In this document: positions 1-4,695 of the stretch, piece by piece
Layout: each line of letters begins with the position of its first letter
Numbering within the stretch: position 1 is the stretch's first letter
Origin: Odoribacteraceae bacterium
GTDB taxonomy: Bacteria > Bacteroidota > Bacteroidia > Bacteroidales > Marinifilaceae
Assembly: GCA_031267995.1 (NCBI GenBank)
Contig: JAIRXZ010000060.1
Span: 1 to 5,843 of the forward strand
Length of the DNA stretch: 5,843 nt
Direction: 5' to 3'
The notes under the pieces: generated by a model
The model's database searches: none
The model's input: only the letters and a program-made list of their open reading frames with translations
Told to the model about the DNA's origin: nothing
Translations under genes and position numbers: made by a program

Positions 1-288
1 ACCCAACTCTCCACCCGCCCCCCCGTCCCCCCTATGCTCCGCTGCAAACTCGACATCGCCGACGCCCTCGCCCGCCAGCAGCACCGCCAGGCAATCACCG
101 CCTTCGCCGACAACATCAACCTATTCACCATCCTGGACTTCGACCTCATCATGGGCATCTTCAACCACTTCAACCGCCAGGATCAAGCCCTAATGCGCCA
201 CGTGGCCGACATCCCCCTCCAAACCATCACCAACCCCGAATTCAAACTCGCCATGCAAAGATACATCGCCTACCTCACCGCCAACTGA
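1..288 (+). CDS. C-terminal part of an unidentified protein (5' end probably outside the window)
   Basis: The reading frame is open from the first base to a TGA at 286-288. The first in-frame ATG is at 34, giving an 84-aa product if it is used. That ATG sits in a run of C residues with none of the A-rich sequence seen before the other starts here, so I favour a gene that begins upstream; the residues before it are proline-rich, like a linker. The visible part is mostly helical-looking, with alternating hydrophobic and charged residues (for example around ALARQQHRQAITAF), and has no signal peptide, membrane segment or motif I recognise. Its strongly C-rich codon use matches the genes after 3700, which supports real coding. 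Function is unknown. The main alternative is a stand-alone 84-aa protein starting at 34. Confidence 0.6.
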   Translation, partial: TQLSTRPPVPPMLRCKLDIADALARQQHRQAITAFADNINLFTILDFDLIMGIFNHFNRQDQALMRHVADIPLQTITNPEFKLAMQRYIAYLTAN

Positions 289-383
289 CCACGCCCCACC
301 CCCCGCGCGGGATTATTCGTGTTCCGTGCTGAACGAGGAGCATGCAGCGTCCCGGCGTGTGGCCGTAGGCGGCGAACGGGCAT

Positions 384-417
384 AAAAAAAGAGACCACCT
401 TGGCCGGGTGGCCTCTC
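384..417 (-). terminator. Rho-independent terminator on the minus strand (distal of two)
   Basis: Arms GAGA-CCACC (391-399) and GGTGG-CC-TCTC (407-417) pair over nine base pairs with a two-nucleotide bulge (412-413) and a 7-nt loop. Read on the minus strand, the hairpin is followed directly by seven T residues (complement of the A run at 384-390), the standard intrinsic-terminator layout. On the plus strand no T run follows. It lies about 20 nt beyond a second minus-strand terminator and could be its back-up. Confidence 0.65.
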
Positions 418-430
418 ACAGACACGTATG

Positions 431-474
431 AAAAAAACAACTTTCCCTATATGCGCGTGACAGGCGGGAAAGTT
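431..474 (-). terminator. Rho-independent terminator on the minus strand (proximal of two)
   Basis: A perfect 9-bp stem joins AACTTTCCC (439-447) and GGGAAAGTT (466-474) across an 18-nt loop. On the minus strand it is followed by G and then seven T residues (complement of the A run 431-437). The long loop is unusual, but the stem and T tract are clear. No minus-strand protein gene lies upstream of it, so the terminated transcript is probably a non-coding RNA or read-through antisense RNA. Confidence 0.65.
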
Positions 475-550
475 CCCCTGGAGGGACGATAATTTTCGCG
501 GGGGCAGACGCGGGGGAGGATGTCCCGCGAAGCCGAGGGAATCTCCCGCG

Positions 551-564
551 ATAGGGCACCCTAT
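551..564. repeat. Interrupted palindrome, possible protein-binding site
   Basis: ATAGGG and CCCTAT are perfect inverted arms separated by CA. A 2-nt centre is too small for a stable RNA hairpin, so a dimeric DNA-binding protein is the more natural reading. It lies about 110 nt upstream of the transporter -33 box. No regulator can be named from this window. Confidence 0.35.
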
Positions 565-671
565 AATAAGGAGCGCGCACGCGCGAGGGAGTGTCGCCCG
601 TGCCCCTTCTCCCCGCGCATCTTCCCCGGAAAAAAAGAATCGCGTGCCGCCTGAAAATTTTTTTCTTCCCG

Positions 672-702
672 TTTGGAACGTGCCGGGAAAAAACTATATT
701 CG
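672..702 (+). promoter_or_regulatory. Bacteroidota-type primary sigma promoter for the transporter gene
   Basis: TTTG at 672-675 (-33 element) and TATATTCG at 695-702 (-7 element) are separated by exactly 19 nt. The known Bacteroidota consensus is TTTG or TTG, about 19-21 nt, then TAnnTTTG; the -7 box has one mismatch. Transcription would start near 708-710, giving a 5' untranslated region of about 40 nt before the ATG at 750. A TCGCGGGA word (700-707) overlaps the end of the -7 box and could be an operator. Confidence 0.6.
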
Positions 703-749
703 CGGGAGTTTCGATATAAACAATTATTCACACTACTAAATTTGAAAGT

Positions 750-2726
750 ATGTTTAAACAACACCCGAAAGGTTTACTCGTGCTTGCCCTAACGAACATG
801 GGCGAGCGGTTTGGCTACTACACCATGTTGGCGATCCTCGCGCTATACATGCAAGCCAAATTTGGACTATCATCATCGCAGACCAGTTTTATTTACGGTA
901 CCTTCCTGGCGCTGGTCTACTTCCTCCCGCTCATCGGCGGGTTCATTGGCGACAAGGTGCTCGGTTACGGGAGGACAATTCTCCTGGGCGTCGTCGTCAT
1001 GTTCGCCGGCTACCTGCTGCTGGCCGTGCCCAGCGACGCCAATCTCACGGGCAAGATCATGATGTTTGGCGCCCTCTCCCTCATCTCCGTGGGGACGGGT
1101 TTTTTCAAGGGCAACCTGCAGACGCTGGTCGGGAATCTCTATGATTCGGGACAGTACCCGGGGAAACGCGACGTCGCTTTTTCCATTTTTTACATGTTTA
1201 TCAACATCGGGGCGTTTTTCGCGCCGAGCGCGGCCAACGCCATCAACAACGCGTTCCTGACCAGGGAAAATTTCACGTATGACGCCAGTGTTCCCAAGAA
1301 CTTCGTCGCCCTCAACGACAAGGTGGTGGACGAGTCGACTTACGTGATGAAGGCGTTAGAGGGAAAAGTTTTTGACAACAAGGATCCCGAGGAAAACGAA
1401 AAAGCCAGGAAAAAGATCATCAAGAGCGCCAAAAAGCGCGACGGAGTGATCTTCGCCAGCGACCGCGACGAAGCCCTCTTCCGCCTGAAAGCCTCCGGTT
1501 TGAACCAGCTGACGCTCTCCGGGAAGATTACCGACCCCGCCGCGCAACTCTCGACGGCCGATTACGAGCTGCTCGACAGCCGCATGCCGGAGGATCAGCC
1601 CACCATCGCCGCCATCAAGGCGCGCGTGAAGGAAGTCAGCATCACCGACCCCTCCATGCACGGGAGCATCGGGGATCCGGACGCGTTCCCCACCAACTTC
1701 GGGGGACAGTACGTGAATAATGCCCTCAGCAAGTCGTACAACGTTGCTTTCGGCGTTGCTTGCATTAGTTTGATCGTGTCGGTACTGATCTTCCTCATGT
1801 TCAAGGGTACGTGGAAGGCGGCCGACAAAACGCACAAGCAACAGCTGAAGGAGGCCACCGCCGTGATACTCTCCAAGCAACAGGTGCGCGAGCGGGTGAT
1901 CGCCTTGCTGCTCGTCTTCTTCGTCGTGATATTCTTTTGGATGTCGTTCCACCAGAACGGCCTTTGCATGACCTTCTTCGCCCGCGACTACACCGTCAGC
2001 AAGATCAGCGCCGTGCAAAACATGGCCTTCTCCCTGATGGGCCTTCTTCCCCTGACAGCCATCCTCTACGGTGTTTACCTGGGCACGATGGGAATCCTGG
2101 GCGGCAAACGCAACCCGCTGGCCGGCGGCATCATATCGCTCGTCGGGCTGGGCGGGCTGGCGGCCTACTACTTCGTCGATGTTCAAAGCTCCGGCCCCGT
2201 CGTCATCACGCCGCAGATATTCCAGCAATTCAACCCGCTCTTCATCGTCATCCTCACGCCGGTAGCGGTAGCCCTCTTCGCCCTCCTCGGCAGGCGCAAG
2301 AAAGAACCCACGCCGCCGCGGAAAATCGGGTACGGGATGCTCATCGCCGCCGCCGGCTTCGTGCTGCTGCTGTTCGCTTCCATCGGGCAGCCCACCCCGG
2401 CCGAGATCGACGGGACTATCTCCGACAAACTCGTCTCCCCCAACTGGCTCATCAGCACCTACCTCGTGCTCACGCTGGCCGAACTATTCCTCAGCCCGAT
2501 GGGGCTATCCTTCGTCGCCAAGGTATCGCCCCCGCAATACAAGGGTATGATGCAGGGAGGATGGCTGGCCGCCACCGCCGTGGGCAACCTGCTGGTGGGC
2601 ATCATGGGATCCTTCTGGGACAAGCTGCCACTGTACGCCTTCTGGGGCGTGCTGATCATCTGCTGCTTGCTCTCCGCCCTGTTCATCTTCTCCATCATCA
2701 AGCGGTTGGATAAAGTAACCGCCTGA
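750..2726 (+). CDS. Proton-coupled oligopeptide transporter, POT/PTR2 family of the MFS
   Basis: Inner-membrane importer expected to take up di- or tripeptides driven by protons. Recognisable POT signatures are GERFGYY (residues 18-24, helix 1), FYMFINIG (147-154, helix 5), FWMSFHQNG in the helix 7 region and AELFLSPMGLSFVAKVSP near the C-terminus, followed by MMQGGWLAATAVGN. N-terminal hydrophobic segments lie near residues 8-34, 47-66, 75-94, 101-120 and 142-166, and the rest after about 329. Two things are odd. The first Glu of the ExxER motif is Asn16. Residues about 167-328 form a long charged stretch between helices 5 and 6, predicted periplasmic, which makes the protein 658 aa against roughly 450-550 for usual family members. 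The ATG at 750 gives the complete helix 1 and follows an AT-rich leader. The DJ-1-like gene starts 5 nt downstream, so the two are probably co-transcribed. The family is clear; the substrate is inferred. Confidence 0.93.
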   Translation: MFKQHPKGLLVLALTNMGERFGYYTMLAILALYMQAKFGLSSSQTSFIYGTFLALVYFLPLIGGFIGDKVLGYGRTILLGVVVMFAGYLLLAVPSDANLTGKIMMFGALSLISVGTGFFKGNLQTLVGNLYDSGQYPGKRDVAFSIFYMFINIGAFFAPSAANAINNAFLTRENFTYDASVPKNFVALNDKVVDESTYVMKALEGKVFDNKDPEENEKARKKIIKSAKKRDGVIFASDRDEALFRLKASGLNQLTLSGKITDPAAQLSTADYELLDSRMPEDQPTIAAIKARVKEVSITDPSMHGSIGDPDAFPTNFGGQYVNNALSKSYNVAFGVACISLIVSVLIFLMFKGTWKAADKTHKQQLKEATAVILSKQQVRERVIALLLVFFVVIFFWMSFHQNGLCMTFFARDYTVSKISAVQNMAFSLMGLLPLTAILYGVYLGTMGILGGKRNPLAGGIISLVGLGGLAAYYFVDVQSSGPVVITPQIFQQFNPLFIVILTPVAVALFALLGRRKKEPTPPRKIGYGMLIAAAGFVLLLFASIGQPTPAEIDGTISDKLVSPNWLISTYLVLTLAELFLSPMGLSFVAKVSPPQYKGMMQGGWLAATAVGNLLVGIMGSFWDKLPLYAFWGVLIICCLLSALFIFSIIKRLDKVTA

Positions 2727-2731
2727 CCGGT

Positions 2732-3295
2732 ATGAGCAACACCTCCTACCTGTTCCTGGCTGACGGCTTCGAGGAGATCGAGGCCGTCACCACCGCGGAC
2801 GTCCTCCGCCGGGCGGGGATACCCCTGCAAACCGTTGCCGTAGGCGTCGCGGGCCTCGCCGTCACCGGCGCGCACGGCATCACCATCACCGCCGACGTTG
2901 CCATGAACGACATCGCCGATCGTCCCGCCGCCCTCCTCATCCTCCCCGGTGGCATGCCCGGCGCCGAAAACCTGGCGGCCAACCCCGCCCTCCTCGCCCG
3001 CGTGCAGCGGCAACTGGACGACAACCTGCCACTGGCCGCCATCTGCGCCGCCCCCGCCGTGGTACTCGGCAAAGTGCGGACGACGCGCCCACGCGTGCTC
3101 ACCTGCTACCCCGGCTACGAGCACCTGCTGGCGCACCACCACGTGCGCCCCGACGGCCTCGTGATTGACGATAACCTGGTCACCGCCAAAGGCCCCTCCT
3201 TCACCATCTCGTTTGCCCTGGAGCTTATCGCCGGGGAGCGTGGATACGCGGCCGCTCGCGCCGTCAACGCCGGCCTCCTCCTGAACATCAACTGA
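2732..3295 (+). CDS. DJ-1/YajL/PfpI superfamily protein (class I glutamine amidotransferase-like fold)
   Basis: 187 aa, the normal length for the YajL/DJ-1 subfamily, and cytoplasmic with no signal peptide. The N-terminus LADGFEEIEAVTTADVLRRAGI carries the conserved acidic residue (E17, matching DJ-1 Glu18). LPGGMPGAENL is at 71-81. The nucleophile elbow AAICAAP places the reactive cysteine at C105, and TCYPGYE (124-130), VTAKGPSFTISFALELI (150-166) and the closing GLLLNI complete the family pattern. Members act as oxidative-stress sensors or chaperones and have been reported as glyoxalases or deglycases acting on methylglyoxal adducts; that activity is debated. It sits 5 nt after the transporter stop codon and likely shares its promoter. 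All key residues are present, so an active protein is expected, but the physiological substrate cannot be read from sequence. Confidence 0.93.
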   Translation: MSNTSYLFLADGFEEIEAVTTADVLRRAGIPLQTVAVGVAGLAVTGAHGITITADVAMNDIADRPAALLILPGGMPGAENLAANPALLARVQRQLDDNLPLAAICAAPAVVLGKVRTTRPRVLTCYPGYEHLLAHHHVRPDGLVIDDNLVTAKGPSFTISFALELIAGERGYAAARAVNAGLLLNIN

Positions 3296-3317
3296 CCGGC
3301 CAACACCCACCACGCCA

Positions 3318-3357
3318 AACGCCCGCGTGCCTCCCCGACGGGGAAGCCGCGGGCGTT
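3318..3357 (+). terminator. Hairpin after the transporter/DJ-1 unit, likely terminator
   Basis: A perfect 10-bp outer stem joins AACGCCCGCG (3318-3327) to CGCGGGCGTT (3348-3357). Inside it GCCTCCCC and GGGGAAGC pair with one mismatch around a GAC loop, so nearly the whole 40 nt folds into one hairpin. What follows is pyrimidine-rich (CGCTTCTTCCC) and not a clean T run, so termination may be weak or factor-assisted. It lies 22 nt after the DJ-1 stop codon, the expected place. Confidence 0.55.
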
Positions 3358-3376
3358 CGCTTCTTCCCGTCGCTCG

Positions 3377-3439
3377 TTTCTCCCTTTCGCCAAAACATTT
3401 CTCCCTCCCGCCAAAACATCTCCCCCCATCGCGAAAAAA
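3377..3439. repeat. 21-bp tandem repeat, two good copies and a decayed third
   Basis: Unit 1 (3377-3397) and unit 2 (3398-3418) agree at 19 of 21 positions; each begins TTTCTCCC and ends GCCAAAACA. A third, degraded unit occupies 3419-3439. The unit is seven codons long, so it leaves repeated peptides in overlapping frames on both strands, but no frame there has a credible gene. It lies between the hairpin at 3318-3357 and the next gene. Confidence 0.55.
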
Positions 3440-3493
3440 AATCCCCCGGTCGATGCAATATTTCCCCCCTCCGCACGTCTTCAGGAAAAGAGG

Positions 3494-3506
3494 CGGGAAG
3501 TTCCCG
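3494..3506. promoter_or_regulatory. Palindrome upstream of the sigma-factor cassette, possible operator
   Basis: CGGGAA-G-TTCCCG is a perfect 6-bp inverted repeat with a one-base centre, 18 nt before the ATG of the first cassette gene. A closely similar word, GGCGGGAAAGTTCCC, occurs at 463-477. The GGAA/TTCC halves resemble the GGAAC element of some ECF-type -35 boxes, so autoregulation by the sigma factor is possible but unproven. I found no standard TAnnTTTG promoter in this gap. Confidence 0.35.
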
Positions 3507-3524
3507 TCGCGTAAACAAAACAAA

Positions 3525-3692
3525 ATGCGGATATTCAAACGAACGGCAACGCGGGACGCCACCCCCTCGACACGCGCCGGAGAACAACGGGGCTACCGTT
3601 GGCGGGTGGCGCTGGTCATCACCGCGGCCTCGGTCATCGTGTGCTCGTTCCTCCTGCTATCGCGAGGACTCTTGGAATTATTCACCCTTTAA
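3525..3692 (+). CDS. Small single-pass membrane protein, first gene of the sigma-factor cassette
   Basis: 55 aa. The N-terminal 26 residues are basic and polar, followed by one hydrophobic helix (about 27-46, RVALVITAASVIVCSFLLL), which predicts a cytoplasmic N-terminus and a short outside tail. I chose the ATG at 3525 because it follows an A-rich stretch (AAACAAAACAAA), as other starts here do. The frame also stays open back to an ATG at 3327, but that would read through the terminator hairpin and the 21-bp tandem repeat, so the extension is unlikely to be translated. The next gene begins 11 nt downstream, and the three genes probably form one operon. I do not recognise a family. A role in holding the neighbouring membrane protein or sigma factor at the membrane is only inferred from position. 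Confidence 0.6.
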   Translation: MRIFKRTATRDATPSTRAGEQRGYRWRVALVITAASVIVCSFLLLSRGLLELFTL

Positions 3693-3703
3693 ACCCAACA
3701 CCC

Positions 3704-4027
3704 ATGAAACACTTCTACACGCACGGGCGCCTGTTCGCCTGCTTCATCATCCTCCTGTCGGCAGCCTCCGCCGCCGTCATGCTACTATGGAACGCCCTGG
3801 TACCGGGCATCTTCGGCCTGCCCACCGTCACCTACCTCCAGGCGCTGGGACTGCTCGTGCTCACTCGCCTCCTCGTTGGCGGCATCCACCACGGCCACCC
3901 CCGCGGCCGCGAAATACTCCGCGACAGGTGGCGGGGAATGTCGGAAGAAGAACGCCGCGACCTCATCTGCCGCCACATGCACCACCCCGGCAACACACCC
4001 GCGGACGCCCCCGGCGACCATGACTGA
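3704..4027 (+). CDS. Small two-pass membrane protein of a sigma-factor-linked family, histidine-rich tail
   Basis: 107 aa. Two hydrophobic helices (about 8-29 and 43-60) are joined by LWNALVPGIFGLP (28-40); the second carries YLQALGLLVLTRLLVGG (44-60). The C-terminal half is soluble, with HHGH (62-65), RDRWRGMSEEERRD (73-86) and CRHMHH (89-94). From memory, the pattern LWN..P.iFG, then QALGLL..rlL.GG, a His-rich linker and W..M..EER, recurs in uncharacterised Bacteroidota and proteobacterial proteins encoded beside sigma factors of this type. Both ends are probably cytoplasmic, which would let the tail contact the sigma factor. The Cys/His tail might bind metal. Its stop overlaps the sigma-factor start (ATGACTGA), implying translational coupling. 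An anti-sigma-like or sensor role is inferred; it has no zinc-finger anti-sigma (HxxxCxxC) motif. Confidence 0.8.
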   Translation: MKHFYTHGRLFACFIILLSAASAAVMLLWNALVPGIFGLPTVTYLQALGLLVLTRLLVGGIHHGHPRGREILRDRWRGMSEEERRDLICRHMHHPGNTPADAPGDHD

Positions 4028-4586
4028 CGACACCCGTCGCCCGGCCTCCCGGCGCGTCACCGAAATATACCGCCAGCACCGCCCCTGGCTCGAGCGATTC
4101 ATCTCCCGACGCGTCAAACTCCAAGAAGAAGTAGAAGACATCCTCCAGGACGTCTTCTACCACCTCGCCCGCCTCGACCCCATGGAATACCCCATCGAAA
4201 ACGTACCCGCCTGGCTCCGCGCCGTCACCCGCAACCGCCTCGTCGACAGCGACCGGAAACACCGCGAAACCCGCCTCCCCGCCACCCGGCAAGACGGCGA
4301 ATGGATCGAAGAAATCACCACCATCCTCGCCGCCAGCGACACCGAAACACCCCTCGCCCGCCTCCTCCGCGCCCTCTTCTGGGAAGAACTCCACCGCGCC
4401 CTCGCCGAACTACCCCCCGAACAGCGCGCCATCTTCGAACTAACGGAAATCGAAAACATCCCCTTCAAACAAATCGCCGACACCACGGGCATCCCCACCG
4501 GCACCCTCCTCGCCCGCAAGCACCGCGCCGTCCTCCACCTCCGCGAACGCCTCGAACGCCTCTACCGCGAGATGCTGGAACCGTGA
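4020..4586 (+). CDS. Sigma-70 family (ECF-like) RNA polymerase sigma factor
   Basis: 188 aa, typical of a two-domain ECF sigma factor. Region 2 spans about 14-85 and includes VEDILQDVFYHLARL (38-52, core-polymerase binding) and AWLRAVTRNRLVDSDRKHRE (64-83, -10 recognition). A variable acidic linker follows. Region 4 spans about 121-180, with ALAELPPEQRAIFEL and the helix-turn-helix IPFKQIADTTGIPTGTLLARKHRAVLHLRERL. The ending TGTLLARKHRAVLHL, where most ECFs have T-V-x-S-R-x-x-R-A, matches the subgroup I recall beside small LWN/GLFGG-type membrane proteins. The ATG at 4020 is chosen because it overlaps the preceding stop by 8 nt and begins a normal region 2; an in-frame ATG at 3876 would lie inside the upstream gene. 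No classical anti-sigma gene lies nearby. Target genes are unknown; the palindrome at 3494-3506 may be a self-promoter element. Confidence 0.92.
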   Translation: MTDDTRRPASRRVTEIYRQHRPWLERFISRRVKLQEEVEDILQDVFYHLARLDPMEYPIENVPAWLRAVTRNRLVDSDRKHRETRLPATRQDGEWIEEITTILAASDTETPLARLLRALFWEELHRALAELPPEQRAIFELTEIENIPFKQIADTTGIPTGTLLARKHRAVLHLRERLERLYREMLEP

Positions 4587-4655
4587 CCCGCCGTCGCCCC
4601 ACCGTTTTTTTTCCCCATCGCCGCCCGCGCCCCCTTCTCCCCGCCGATAAATTCG

Positions 4656-4663
4656 TATATTCG
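4656..4663 (+). promoter_or_regulatory. Putative -7 promoter element for the nitroreductase gene
   Basis: TATATTCG here, extended to TATATTCGCG, is identical over ten bases to the -7 region of the transporter promoter (695-704). It lies 32 nt before the ATG at 4696, a suitable distance. No TTTG is found about 19 nt upstream; the sequence there is C-rich, so the -33 half is weak or absent. A T8 run at 4605-4612 lies further upstream without a convincing hairpin. Confidence 0.45.
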
Positions 4664-4695
4664 CGAACACACGATATTCACTAAAACTAATTAAC

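Larger units (their letters stand above)
289..749. other. 461-nt intergenic region with structured repeats and no protein gene
   Basis: I see no convincing protein gene on either strand. A 67-codon minus-strand frame (561-764) runs into the transporter start and resembles no protein I know. The region holds two minus-strand terminators (384-417 and 431-474), a perfect interrupted palindrome ATAGGG-CA-CCCTAT (551-564), several copies of TCCCGCGA and its complement (around 495-551 and 700-707), a short alternating purine-pyrimidine tract (573-585), and the transporter promoter (672-702). The two terminators suggest a small RNA is transcribed leftward from somewhere between about 475 and 700. 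I could not find a clear minus-strand promoter or match a known RNA family. No good plus-strand terminator for the gene ending at 288 is visible. Confidence 0.6.

Noticed and set aside
475..600. Known structured RNA such as RNase P RNA, SRP RNA, tmRNA or a common riboswitch
   Set aside because: The region is GC-rich and foldable, but I could not find the conserved core motifs of these families on either strand. Only a covariance-model scan would settle it.
737..744. TAAATTTG, a perfect TAnnTTTG -7 word just before the transporter ATG
   Set aside because: It would start transcription almost on the start codon (a leaderless mRNA) and has no TTTG about 19 nt upstream, whereas the 672-702 promoter has correct spacing. 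A secondary start cannot be excluded.
561..764. 67-codon minus-strand frame at the transporter start
   Set aside because: It overlaps the transporter promoter and start codon and has no recognisable features. The minus-strand terminators are better explained by a non-coding RNA.
1356..2228. 290-codon minus-strand frame opposite the transporter
   Set aside because: No recognisable domain, composition typical of an antisense shadow, and the plus-strand frame contains conserved POT motifs over the same bases.
1811..2713. 300-codon alternative plus-strand frame inside the transporter gene
   Set aside because: Arg/His/Ala/Pro-rich translation with no fold; it is the +1 shadow of the transporter frame, which is intact, so there is no sign of a frameshift.
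3377..3439. CRISPR array
   Set aside because: The 21-bp units are directly adjacent with no spacers, there are only two good copies, and no cas gene is present.
2459..3562. 367-codon open frame on the minus strand covering the end of the transporter and the whole DJ-1 gene
   Set aside because: It lies opposite two genes with clear family motifs, its translation is low-complexity and rich in Gly, Arg and Glu, and it runs through the intergenic hairpin and tandem repeat. It is a by-product of high GC and codon bias.
4605..4612. Run of eight T residues after the sigma gene as an intrinsic terminator
   Set aside because: I could not find a convincing hairpin immediately upstream, so it was not annotated as a terminator.
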